From Phytopythium helicoides (lineage: Eukaryota; Oomycota; Peronosporomycetes; Pythiales; Pythiaceae): DNA of 64,000 nucleotides. Numbering within the stretch: the first letter of the stretch is position 1; every line of letters starts with the position of its first letter. Shown here piece after piece: positions 32,942 through 43,802 of this stretch. The stretch spans positions 186,001 through 250,000 of the forward strand of contig JANFNE010000041.1 in assembly GCA_024867545.1 (NCBI GenBank), in the 5' to 3' direction. The position numbers were made by a program, and so were the translations under genes. The notes below the pieces were generated by a model. The model made no database searches, had not been told where the DNA came from, and saw only the letters and a list, made by a program, of their open reading frames with translations.

Positions 32942-35669
32942 TTACGGATTGATGAACGGGTTGCGCGTGAAGAAAGGTTGGGCACGAGCAGAAAGCTCCT
33001 CGATGCCGCTGCTAGCGTCATCAGTTTCCTGCGATCCGAATGGAGTCATGCCAGAAAAACCAGGCGGCGGTCGCGCAGTTGCACGAGATCCAACGGGTGA
33101 TAGCGAGGCCGAGCTGAAGGCGCCGATACTTCCTGTCGAAAGACGTGAAGAATGAGAACCCAAGATGGAGCTAAGGCTTGACTCCTCACGCTGGTACTGT
33201 GTCGACGCTCGTTCCACAGCTGCCAAGTCATCCATCAAAGGAAATAAACCCGATCCTTGGTCAAGAGGGAACATGGACGCCCCTGACGAGAACGATCCTG
33301 TGCCCATTCCCATGGTCGTCGTCGGGACTGGAGTGTTTCCATTCCCAGCTCCGTTTCCCCATCCCGACAGTAGCCCCTGACCTGAAAACCCGCTGAAGTC
33401 GCCAAACGAATGGAAGCTTGGGTACCCAATGCTCGATCCGATCGCACCACTGCCACCAAAGCGGTTACCAAGAGAGTCACGACCATCGTTGGCACCGGAA
33501 ACCGGTGGGCTCGGCGAGCGAAGGCTGAATGGCTCGCTAGCGGAAAGCGAGTCAAACGAGTTCTTCTCGGAAAAACCAATACCTCCGCTGGCTCCATTGC
33601 GATTCATCGCAGTCAGAGCCGGAGAAGGCTGGAAAACAATGACCTCGTCGTCAAAATCATCGTCAGCATCAGCAGACTGTTGCTGGTGCTGTGGTTGCAC
33701 CGGTGGGGCCGGGGGAGGAGATGGCTTCGGAATCCCATTATTCCGGAGCAAAGCTGCTGAGTAAGACAACAACTGAGAACTTTCGAAGCCCTGTGATGGA
33801 ACAGTCGACGATGGAACAGACGCAGCAGCGACTGGACGCTCGCTGGCAAACTCTCCCTTCGTGTCAACGAACAACAGTGGCTCCCCCTCAAAGCTCTCGC
33901 TGCTGAGCATCTTCGCGAAGTGGTACAAATTCCAGGCCCGAATCTTAACCGCTTCCGCCTCTGGCAGCGTCGAGTGGGATTGTGATCCCCCACCGCTCCA
34001 CTTCGAGTCGCTAGCGAGGAGAGACTCCAACGGCGAGAAACCTCGCAGTTCAATATTCTCCTTCAGCATGAGTTGCTGCTCGCGAAGAAGGTCTGACTGC
34101 TGGTTGGCATCCGTCATTCCACTCACAAGTGGAAGGTAGAGCTGTTTCACAGTCGGTTGGTTCAAGAAGGTTGCCAGGTTTCCCAGGAAGGTGGCTACGA
34201 ACGCGTTCACACTTTCTTGGTTGATTGTATTCCGCGCGATGTGGAGCTTGGCGATGGCATTCAGGTACTCCGAGTTGTAGTGCAAAAAGTCGCAGAACAC
34301 GGAGATTGGTCCGAGCAATCGCATACTAGCCGCAAACTTTTCCGGAGAAGCGCCTCCCGCAAGACGCTGCTTGGAAGAGGTGTTAGCGATCAAATACTCC
34401 AGCACACTACTCATAGTGAGAACAGCGAGCCGGATAGAATCCTCGAGCGCCTGGTTGTCGGAAGTAAACGTGCGGATAATGCAGAAAATGTTGGTCACGA
34501 CAATCTTGAGCAGCAAGGCGTCTCCAACGACTCCAGCATTGAGCAGCACCGACAAGTCCTTGAAAAGAAGCAGCTCCATGTCACGAGGATACGTGAGCAC
34601 ACCAGATCGAGGCGAAACGCCGTTGTTAGAAGAGCTGTTTGCCGCGCGGTTTGCCAGTGAAAACAGGATGCCGTGCATTCGTGTCAACCGATGGAGGAAG
34701 CTCTTGAGGAACGACGATTTCTCCTTGGACGGAGACGTCGACGTCAGGGATATGCCGACTGGCAAAGGCGCCGCAAGCGGACGCTGCCGACTGCGCTCGA
34801 ACAGCAGCGCGAGGTTCTCCTCGGCCGTGGCGAAGGGGTGTGCGATCAAGAGGCTGCGGCAGTACCGGTACACGGCTACAGTCTCTGCCTCGATGTACGT
34901 CGCGAGCACCGCAAGCTGGTTGTGCGGGTTTCCGTTCTCGGGGATAACCTCAAGTGCTTTGTAGTAGAAGCTCTCAGCGGCGGCGAAGTTCTTCTTAGCC
35001 TTTTGGCTGTGCAGCTCCCTGTAGCGCGCGAGGTCGCCGAGGAACACGAAGCAGCGGTGCAGACTGTGCCTGCAGCGCGCGATGTTGACCGCCATGGCGT
35101 CTGGCAGCTTTCCTCCATCCGGGTGCGCGCCTGGCAGTCTGCTCGCGCGGTTGGCCTGCAGCCACTTGGCGAAGCAGTCGCGCAGGTGCTCGTAGAAAGC
35201 AGACGCGAAGGTGAGGAAGGCCTGGAACTCTGCCGACACGCGCGCAAAGTGCTCTCGCACGCTGCGATCTGCCGCGGGTGCCGTCGCGTACTGTAGCGCA
35301 AGACGAGGTCCGCGTTAGTCAAGCCGCGAGCGCGCGCCACCTCCGCTCGCGCGCACCTTGCGGATGCGCCGCCGGAAGTCCTCGATGCGCTTGTACACGC
35401 ATGGCTTCCAGAGCGCCTGCTCCACCTCCTTGGCGGCCGCGAACGCCGTGTTGGCGTCCGCGATGAGCCGCGCCTTGTCCATGAGCTTGCTGCGCAGCGC
35501 GTTGGCGTCCGCCGCGTTCAGCGGGTTGGCGCGCAGCAGCTCGCGCAGCTGCTTGTCCAGCTCCGCCATCTCGCTGCGGTCCACAGCGACGCGTTAGTCA
35601 CCGACGCCGCAGGGGGCTGCGGATACCATTGGGTCGCTACACGCACGCGTAGAGCCGCCGCGGGTCCAT
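32942..35669 (-). CDS. SMG7/EST1-like protein
   Basis: Exons 35669-35647, 35573-35357 and 35290-32942 join to 862 residues. The tiny first exon is supported by a GTGCGT donor, a GACTAAC branch point and a GCAG acceptor; otherwise no ATG lies far enough upstream. The N-terminal 14-3-3-like and helical hairpin region is recognisable: LWKPCVYKRIEDFRR, then CFVFLGDLARYRE, followed by a TPR-like YYKALEVIPENGNPHNQLAVLA. This is the EST1/SMG5-7 signature; proteins of the family bind phosphorylated UPF1 in nonsense-mediated decay, or telomerase in yeast EST1. The last ~350 residues are Ser/Gly/Pro-rich and disordered, as in SMG7. No PIN domain is present, which argues for SMG7 rather than SMG6. Confidence 0.85.
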
Positions 35670-36019
35670 TCTGCTCGGGGGGCGCGCCTCAGCTCCGCGG
35701 CATCCGCCAGCCGTCACTTTGGCTTTTCTCTCCATGCGAAATATTCTACTGCGAAATGCGTATATTACTGAACCTTGTGTGACAGTATGCGTAGTTGTGC
35801 TGAATTTCATTCGGTATTGCAAATTGCAAACTCGAAAACACTGCTCCGCGCTTTGAAAACCACAGCGACAATCATGGCAACTCGCTGCCTACGGTCCGAA
35901 GAAGACGGATTTGTAGCACAATTATATGCAAGGACTAAATTTGCAAGGAGAGAAAGCTGGCGGCGTCCAATCGGTGAATTCCAAGTGAGCGAGTAAAACC
36001 CGTAGTTCGTGTTGAGTTT
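35670..36019. other. Intergenic region upstream of SMG7-like gene
   Basis: No gene supported. AT-richer than the coding neighbours; probably the promoter of the SMG7-like gene, ending at the transposase remnant. Confidence 0.4.
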
Positions 36020-36925
36020 ACCTCACTTTCAGCCAGCTGTTCTAACCAGTGGTTGGAATGCGAGCAGGTTGACGAGCATTGCAAGTGAAGCATGAAACCA
36101 GTGTTCAGCCATGGTTCGACTTCGTCGAATTTTGTGTCTATTGCGACCACACCAACCTATACAAATCCTTTCCTCGCGAGAAAGAGTTAGGAGGATGTGC
36201 CAGTAGGTCCACTCTGTCTTGGCGTCAGCCAAGACGTAAAAAAACCGGCACAAAGCACTTGCGTCCACTGTCAAACACCATCACCACTACCACCTGAGTG
36301 AATGGGCTTGGCGTAATAGAGAATATCCCACCAATGAAAAGTTGGACTTGAGGGTAATTGAGTAGGCAGAGTAGCCCTGGATGCGCAAATCCCATCAGCC
36401 GGTGGAGCGCCTTATTGCTTGTATAGGTCACATTGAACTGCAGAAAAGGGCGACCATCATCCACGCTCATGTAGCCTGTAGGTGCTGGCTTGAGCGCCAG
36501 GAACACGTCTCCACCCGTTATTGCGTTACGTGTCCGGTAGACTAGGGAAACACCCTCATTCCTCGGGATCAATGCCAGTCCGCTGGCTGCTCCATGTACA
36601 TGCACCATCTCCTTCTTGGCTCACGCATATACTGATGATGCTGGGAGCGCAAGGTCCGACGTGGCCTTCTCCCTGATGAGTGTTTTCATGTGGTCAGCTA
36701 CATGCTGTGACTTGCTCGATGCACGTGTGCGTCTTGCGTAAGGTGATGAGCGGAAGGCTGCTACATCGTCATCACTTTCATCAGTTTTGGCAGGTTTCTT
36801 GACAATGAGACGGGCTTTGCATCCAGTCGAGTCTCTGAGCTCTCACAAGTAGTACTTTGTGCCCTTTTCTTTCATGTCTTTCTTTAGGTGGAAATGCTTG
36901 CCCTGGAACTACGTGGTGAATTGTG
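36020..36925 (-). pseudogene. MULE-type transposase remnant
   Basis: Reading from 36925 down, an N-terminal segment with KHFHLKKDM and ELRDSTGCKARLIV resembles the FLYWCH-like zinc region of oomycete Mutator-like transposases. It is followed by a linker and a core piece (FNVTYTSNKALHRLMGFAHP, QLFIGGIFSITP, VMVFDSGRKCFVPVF). Lesions: an in-frame stop near 36850, another near 36625, and a frame change near 36250, after which a short piece (FYVLADAKTEWTYWHILL) continues in another frame. The catalytic DDE core is not complete. No terminal inverted repeats were found. Family call is by recalled similarity. Confidence 0.7.
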
Positions 36926-37514
36926 TTGTGAGCTACGAATATAGGTCTTAGCTTTTGCAGATGCCTCAGATAGAATTTCAGGATACCGTATCAATCGACT
37001 TTGAAAGATCGGATATCTTTACTGACTAGTTTAGCCATTTTATCATATGCCAGATGCATTGTACTGTACGTACTATACAAACTTCAAGTTCTCAACCGCC
37101 TTTTTATCCACATCACAAAGATTCGGTGCATTTTCGGTCACGTATTTCGGGATTTCGAGGATTTTCGGGTCGTATTCAGTACCAGAAATAGGCATCCCCC
37201 TGGAAGAACCCTGGACGTCCATGCAGCGAGATGTGAGCAATATACAGCCAACTGAGTGCCGCATAGCCAAGCGGTACAGTGGAAGATGATTTTCGCGAGC
37301 TCGCTCACCAAGGCTTTAAGAGTGCGAGTGGAGCTGAGTTCCGACACAGGCAAAGTTGGGAGATCCTCCGTGTAGTACCCAAGTTTTATTGAAGGCTGGC
37401 AAGAAGTCAAGCAGGAACACCTTCGCGTGAGGACGCGAACGGAGGCAAGTGCCAGCGCGACGAAGCGCGTGAGCCTCCACTAGGCAACAAAAAGGCAAAG
37501 GCATTGATGGATAA
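36926..37514. other. Spacer between transposase remnant and tRNA array
   Basis: No gene supported. A sequence at 37264-37275 (TAGCCAAGCGGT) resembles a polymerase III box A, but no full tRNA can be folded here. The rest contains short overlapping open frames without domains. Confidence 0.4.
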
Positions 37515-37627
37515 TAGATAAGTCGACAAAGAAGGAGAATATCGAAAACATAAAAAGAGCGTCGTGTCTGCATTGCAGGGTGGTGTGGTGTGGTGCAAAA
37601 AGAGAGCAAGAGAGTAGCAGCAGGAAT

Positions 37628-37708
37628 GTCAGCTGTGGGATTTGAACCCACGCGTTCGAAAACATTACGACCTGAACGTAACCCCTTAGACCACTCGGGC
37701 AAACTGAC
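37628..37708 (-). tRNA. tRNA-Leu(CAG), array copy 1
   Basis: 81 nt, folding as a cloverleaf on the minus strand: acceptor stem GTCAGTT/AGCTGAC with one T-G pair, 3-bp D stem CCC/GGG, anticodon stem TTACG/CGTAA with loop TTCAGGT (anticodon CAG), a long variable arm of 13 nt as in leucine tRNAs, and T stem GTGGG/CCCAC with loop TTCAAAT. A T5 polymerase III terminator lies about 26 nt downstream (complement of 37597-37601). No intron. Confidence 0.93.
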
Positions 37709-38251
37709 GGACAATTACATCAAACACACACACAAACACTACAACAACACACAACAACAACACACACACAAACAACAACAAACACACAACACATTTCTTT
37801 TCACATACCAACGCACATCAACAACTCCACAATTCCATCGCCGCGTCAAGTGTGAACAGAAACAGAACACATCATGTAACCCCATACCCACCCAACTCCC
37901 ACATCGTAACCAGCGTCTCGTAGCCGACCAATCGCCACCAAAACATGAAGATAGAGCGCGCATAGACGAGGCGAATCGAGTCTCGAGGTGGAGTACGTGT
38001 AGGCGGCATGCGGTCCGTTGGGAGAGGTGTGAAAGTAGGAAGAAAAGAGGGGGGAAAGAGAGAAGGTGTAGAGGGCCGAAAGAAGAGCGGGAAAAGAAGA
38101 AAAAGAAGAAAAAGAAGAAGAAGAAAAGAAGAGATAACTAGATAAGTCGACAAAGAAGGAGAATATCGAAAACATAAAAAGAGCGTCGTGTCTGCATTGC
38201 AGGGTGGTGTGGTGTGGTGCAAAAAGAGAGCAAGAGAGTAGCAGCAGGAAT

Positions 38252-38332
38252 GTCAGCTGTGGGATTTGAACCCACGCGTTCGAAAACATTACGACCTGAA
38301 CGTAACCCCTTAGACCACTCGGGCAAACTGAC
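38252..38332 (-). tRNA. tRNA-Leu(CAG), array copy 2
   Basis: Identical in sequence and fold to copy 1, 624 bp further on. The terminator T-run and flanks are also conserved. Confidence 0.93.
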
Positions 38333-38866
38333 GGACAATTACATCAAACACACACACAAACACTACAACAACACACAACAACAACACACACACAAACAAC
38401 AACAAACACACAACACATTTCTTTTCACATACCAACGCACATCAACAACTCCACAATTCCATCGCCGCGTCAAGTGTGAACAGAAACAGAACACATCATG
38501 TAACCCCATACCCACCCAACTCCCACATCGTAACCAGCGTCTCGTAGCCGACCAATCGCCACCAAAACATGAAGATAGAGCGCGCATAGACGAGGCGAAT
38601 CGAGTCTCGAGGTGGAGTACGTGTAGGCGGCATGCGGTCCGTTGGGAGAGGTGTGAAAGTAGGAAGAAAAGAGGGGGGAAAGAGAGAAGGTGTAGAGGGC
38701 CGAAAGAAGAGCGGGAAAAGAAGAAAAAGAAGAAGAAGAAAAGAAGAGATAACTAGATAAGTCGACAAAGAAGGAGAATATCGAAAACATAAAAAGAGCG
38801 TCGTGTCTGCATTGCAGGGTGGTGTGGTGTGGTGCAAAAAGAGAGCAAGAGAGTAGCAGCAGGAAT

Positions 38867-38947
38867 GTCAGCTGTGGGATTTGAACCCACGCGTTCGAAA
38901 ACATTACGACCTGAACGTAACCCCTTAGACCACTCGGGCAAACTGAC
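38867..38947 (-). tRNA. tRNA-Leu(CAG), array copy 3
   Basis: Identical to copy 1; spacing to copy 2 is 615 bp. Confidence 0.93.
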
Positions 38948-39481
38948 GGACAATTACATCAAACACACACACAAACACTACAACAACACACAACAACAAC
39001 ACACACACAAACAACAACAAACACACAACACATTTCTTTTCACATACCAACGCACATCAACAACTCCACAATTCCATCGCCACGTCAAGTGTGGACAGAA
39101 ACAGAACACATCATGTAACCCCATACCCACCCAACTCCCACATCGTAACCAGCGTCTCGTAGCCGACCAATCGCCACCAAAACATGAAGATAGAGCGCGC
39201 ATAGACGAGGCGAATCGAGTCTCGAGGTGGAGTACGTGTAGGCGGCATGCGGTCCGTTGGGAGAGGTGTGAAAGTAGGAAGAAAAGAGGGGGGAAAGAGA
39301 GAAGGTGTAGAGGGCCGAAAGAAGAGCGGGAAAAGAAGAAAAAGAAGAAGAAGAAAAGAAGAGATAACTAGATAAGTCGACAAAGAAGGAGAATATCGAA
39401 AACATAAAAAGAGCGTCGTGTCTGCATTGCAGGGTGGTGTGGTGTGGTGCAAAAAGAGAGCAAGAGAGTAGCAGCAGGAAT

Positions 39482-39562
39482 GTCAGCTGTGGGATTTGAA
39501 CCCACGCGTTCGAAAACATTACGACCTGAACGTAACCCCTTAGACCACTCGGGCAAACTGAC
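39482..39562 (-). tRNA. tRNA-Leu(CAG), array copy 4
   Basis: Identical to copy 1; spacing 615 bp. Confidence 0.93.
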
Positions 39563-40096
39563 GGACAATTACATCAAACACACACACAAACACTACAACA
39601 ACACACAACAACAACACACACACAAACAACAGCAAACACACAACACATTTCTTTTCACATACCAACGCACATCAACAACTCCACAATTCCATCGCCACGT
39701 CAAGTGTGGACAGAAACAGAACACATCATGTAACCCCATACCCACCCAACTCCCACATCGTAACCAGCGTCTCGTAGCCGACCAATCGCCACCAAAACAT
39801 GAAGATAGAGCGCGCATAGACGAGGCGAATCGAGTCTCGAGGTGGAGTACGTGTAGGCGGCATGCGGTCCGTTGGGAGAGGTGTGAAAGTAGGAAGAAAA
39901 GAGGGGGGAAAGAGAGAAGGTGTAGAGGGCCGAAAGAAGAGCGGGAAAAGAAGAAAAAGAAGAAGAAGAAAAGAAGAGATAACTAGATAAGTCGACAAAG
40001 AAGGAGAATATCGAAAACATAAAAAGAGCGTCGTGTCTGCATTGCAGGGTGGTGTGGTGTGGTGCAAAAAGAGAGCAAGAGAGTAGCAGCAGGAAT

Positions 40097-40177
40097 GTCA
40101 GCTGTGGGATTTGAACCCACGCGTTCGAAAACATTACGACCTGAACGTAACCCCTTAGACCACTCGGGCAAACTGAC
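40097..40177 (-). tRNA. tRNA-Leu(CAG), array copy 5
   Basis: Identical to copy 1; spacing 615 bp. Confidence 0.93.
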
Positions 40178-40711
40178 GGACAATTACATCAAACACACAC
40201 ACAAACACTACAACAACACACAACAACAACACACACACAAACAACAACAAACACACAACACATTTCTTTTCACATACCAACGCACATCAACAACTCCACA
40301 ATTCCATCGCCACGTCAAGTGTGAACAGAAACAGAACACATCATGTAACCCCATACCCACCCAACTCCCACATCGTAACCAGCGTCTCGTAGCCGACCAA
40401 TCGCCACCAAAACATGAAGATAGAGCGCGCATAGACGAGGCGAATCGAGTCTCGAGGTGGAGTACGTGTAGGCGGCATGCGGTCCGTTGGGAGAGGTGTG
40501 AAAGTAGGAAGAAAAGAGGGGGGAAAGAGAGAAGGTGTAGAGGGCCGAAAGAAGAGCGGGAAAAGAAGAAAAAGAAGAAGAAGAAAAGAAGAGATAACTA
40601 GATAAGTCGACAAAGAAGGAGAATATCGAAAACATAAAAAGAGCGTCGTGTCTGCATTGCAGGGTGGTGTGGTGTGGTGCAAAAAGAGAGCAAGAGAGTA
40701 GCAGCAGGAAT

Positions 40712-40792
40712 GTCAGCTGTGGGATTTGAACCCACGCGTTCGAAAACATTACGACCTGAACGTAACCCCTTAGACCACTCGGGCAAACTGAC
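40712..40792 (-). tRNA. tRNA-Leu(CAG), array copy 6
   Basis: Identical to copy 1. The DNA upstream of it (higher coordinates) has the rearranged CAA tract special to unit 6. Confidence 0.93.
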
Positions 40793-41326
40793 GGACAATT
40801 ACATCAAACACACACACAAACACTACAACAACACACAACAACAAACAACAACAAACAACAACAACACACACAACACATTCCTTTTCACATACCAACGCAC
40901 ATCAACAACTCCACAATTCCATCGCCGCGTCAAGTGTGGACAGAAACAGAACACATCATGTAACCCCATACCCACCCAACTCCCACATCGTAACCAGCGT
41001 CTCGTAGCCGACCAATCGCCACCAAAACATGAAGATAGAGCGCGCATAGACGAGGCGAATCGAGTCTCGAGGTGGAGTACGTGTAGGTGGCATGCGGTCC
41101 GTTGGGAGAGGTGTGAAAGTAGGAAGAAAAGAGGGGGGAAAGAGAGAAGGTGTAGAGGGCCGAAAGAAGAGCGGGAAAAGAAGAAAAAGAAGAAGAAGAA
41201 AAGAAGAGATAACTAGATAAGTCGACAAAGAAGGAGAATATCGAAAACATAAAAAGAGCGTCGTGTCTGCATTGCAGGGTGGTGTGGTGTGGTGCAAAAA
41301 GAGAGCAAGAGAGTAGCAGCAGGAAT

Positions 41327-41390
41327 GTCAGCTGTGGGATTTGAACCCACGCGTTCGAAAACATTACGACCTGAACGTAACCCCTTAGAC
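41327..41390 (-). pseudogene. Truncated tRNA-Leu(CAG), array copy 7
   Basis: Matches the 3' 64 nt of the other copies (acceptor 3' strand, T arm, variable arm, anticodon arm and part of the D arm). The 5' acceptor strand and part of the D arm (17 nt) are missing because the array ends abruptly at 41390. Box A is lost, so it should not be transcribed as a tRNA. Confidence 0.9.
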
Positions 41391-42447
41391 TGAGTCGTTG
41401 CGGGCTGCAAGGAGTCATGTGCTCGTTGTGCTGTTTCCGGTTGTCACAATCAATAAATCTCGCCCGATCCTCAGGCATTGCTAATGCTAGTCAGGTTTGG
41501 GATGGGGCATTGAAGTAATTGGGGCAATCCACATCGTAACCTATTGCAGTATCCGGTTACGGTGTGGCAATGCGTCCAAGTTCCATGCGCACAAGATTGG
41601 CCAGATTTGTGTGGGCATCCTCCTCATTGCTCCACCCGAGCGCCGGTGTAACCGGACGTGGTAGAATACGTAGCGATGGATTGATGAATTGGGTGTAGTT
41701 CTCTCTCTTTGACCGTGTGTACCCCCTGCGTTCCAAGGACTCTCTCAACTCGCAATGTGTAAATGTGTAATTGCTGTCGGTACTAAGTGTCGTTGCCATC
41801 GCAACGCGTGTATGCATATCGTGGAGTCCCGGTATTACTTAGCGGCTTTGAAAGAGCTCGATGCTTACGAAATACGGATTCCTGGACGATCAGCAACCCC
41901 CGTCGACACCGTGTTTGTGCCCCGATACTAACTGGTAGCTCTTCATCATTAACCTGATGAGAGCTTTCAGTAGATGAACCGTTTCCCCATAGAAACCTAC
42001 GGGAGTTAAGGTGCTACGACAGTTTCTGACGTCATAACGTGTCTATCGTTTGTGCTTTTCATCCCTTCAGATATCCCAGTGCATTTTGCATGGATCTTCA
42101 AGAAAGATTCGTTACAGATTGCCACTAACCGGATATCCACTCTTTACTCGTGTTCAAAGCAAGAAGTGCAGCAATTGCAAAGGCCGAGAGACCTGAGCAA
42201 ATTGTGCACAGTGCACTAGTAGGACGACAAAGTACATCAAGGGAACGGGTGTCTGTTTAATTCGGGCAACTCAAGCGACACCATCCAGGGGACCCACCAG
42301 CTCTTTGGACCTACAGCTGACTCGGCCAAATAACTCTCTAATCCTCTCAAGTTGAAGTCATTCGTAAATCATTCATTCACAATATCTGGTATCACCAAAT
42401 CAAAAAACCAATCATGAATATGTAATATCAGCAAAACACGTGTTCAG
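41391..42447. other. Spacer between tRNA array and NLP cluster
   Basis: No gene supported. The longest open frame (41557-41817, minus, 86 codons) shows no domain. The sharp junction at 41390/41391 suggests a rearrangement or an unrecognised element on the right side. Confidence 0.4.
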
Positions 42448-43244
42448 CTACTGAGAGTTGTCAACGCTGTCCTGCGTGAACGTCGGGAACGAGTCAGGCT
42501 TGAACTCGTTCAGCTTGTCCACAAAAATGCTGGTCCGTCTGAGGAAAGTTGGCACTCCCGTAGTCGTACGAGTTCAAGTCCGAACGCAACTGCTCGTTCG
42601 TCACGCCGTCACCTACCATCGTGTACCAGCTCACAATCGTAGGCGTGAACCAAGCACCTGACGGGTTCTCAGCATCATCGTCTCCCTCATCACTCTTGGC
42701 GAAACGGAAACAGTGAGTGAGCACGCCATCCTTGTGGTAGACGAACTTGAGGCGACCATCGGCATTGGTCGGGATCTCCGACGCAGCAGCCGTGCCGACA
42801 CCCGAGTGTGCACTGTAGCTGCCGTACGTGACGACGCCGTTCTCCGTCCACAGAATAACCTTCTCCCAGTCGTGGCGGTGGCCGCTTTCGATATAGTTGA
42901 GAATTTGGTCCTTGAGAGCGTAGATGGAGAAGAAGTGTCCGCAGTAGGTGACGCCGTCGCTGTCGAGGCACGCGTACCGATGGTACAGGTTCGACAGACT
43001 GAGGAAGTCATCGCTACGGCAGTCACCCGTGATGGTACCCGTGGGTTTGAGTCCTCCGTTCTGTGCGCCAGTACGACTAATGCCGGCGCTGAACAGGCAA
43101 GAGTCCCGTGTCGATGTCGAACACGGGGTAGATGGACGAGATGTCGATACCAGAGGGCAGAGCTTCATCGAGCTTGGCGAAGTCATCGGCAGTGGCGATT
43201 CCGGCGATGGCGGCTCCAATGGCGAGGTAGCTGGCGGTCTTCAT
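42448..43244 (-). pseudogene. NLP: NLP1: NPP1/NLP family gene with two frame breaks
   Basis: Very similar to NLP2, in the opposite direction. It would start at ATG 43244 with a signal peptide like that of NLP2, but the frame is broken by one extra base near 43104-43106 (after the mature N-terminus) and by another near 42528-42529 (about 25 residues before the end). The GHRHDWE heptapeptide is intact. Stop TAG at 42448-42450. Both lesions are one-base additions in or next to short same-base runs, so they may be sequencing errors; the nearby RPN1 gene shows similar breaks. As it stands no full protein can be made. An initiator-like GCTCAT element lies about 50 bp upstream on the minus strand. 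Confidence 0.8.
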
Positions 43245-43802
43245 GGCTTGAGTTGGAGAGGATGTCTTCGATAGTTTGTGGCGAAAAGGAATATGAGCAG
43301 TTGGCGTTGGTGGTGGCGTTGGTGGAGGCGGAGGCAGTCGCTACAGACTTGAGATGATCACATTCTCACTGAATTTGCCAGTAGCTACCATATTCATTCG
43401 AGGGACTGGAGTCCTACGGGCTCTTAGCGTAACATTACTCATTGCAGGACGAGCACCACTGTGATCTATCCTGTGCGATCATCGGTTTGTTTCTAACGAG
43501 TCTCCTGACGTTTTGATAGCCCCACCGTTAGCATGTAAGGGCAGGGCTGAAAGAGTAGGCAGAACAACGCAGCATCAAGGTTGTTTTACACGTCTGCTTC
43601 GAGACTGATTCAACTGGGTGACCACAAGTCTCAGAGCGGACACCTCCAGTAAAGGCGAGTACTCCGAGCAGTAACAAGCGAAGGTGATTGAAGGGGGAGA
43701 GCTGCATTGACTCCATAGCTTCTTGAATCGCCCCAGCAACTCCATCGATAACCCCTACTACCCCGGTATGTCTCTTGCTTGAGCAACCCATTCTTGTGGC
43801 GC
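43245..43802. other. NLP1 promoter side and RPN1 3' side
   Basis: No gene supported. It contains the NLP1 upstream region at the left and the 3' untranslated region of RPN1 at the right; both genes are on the minus strand. Confidence 0.5.

Larger units (their letters stand above)
37515..41390. repeat. Tandem array of 615/624-bp units carrying tRNA-Leu
   Basis: Six full head-to-tail units plus one partial: 37515-38138 (624 bp), 38139-38753, 38754-39368, 39369-39983, 39984-40598, 40599-41213 (615 bp each) and 41214-41390. Each unit has one minus-strand tRNA-Leu, a CA/CAA-rich tract, a unique-looking middle and a purine GAA-rich tract. The nine extra bases of unit 1 lie in the GAA tract. Units are almost identical; single-base variants near 39079 and its equivalents and a rearranged CAA tract in unit 6 (40840-40875) distinguish them. 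Confidence 0.97.

Noticed and set aside
37590..41216. Repeated open frames of 180-183 codons on the plus strand and 113-182 codons on the minus strand in every unit
   Set aside because: They overlap the tRNA genes, contain low-complexity Thr/Asn/Lys tracts and exist six times only because the units are copies.
37515..41390. CRISPR-like or satellite array
   Set aside because: Units are over 600 bp with no repeat-spacer pattern, and each contains a tRNA gene; this is eukaryotic DNA.
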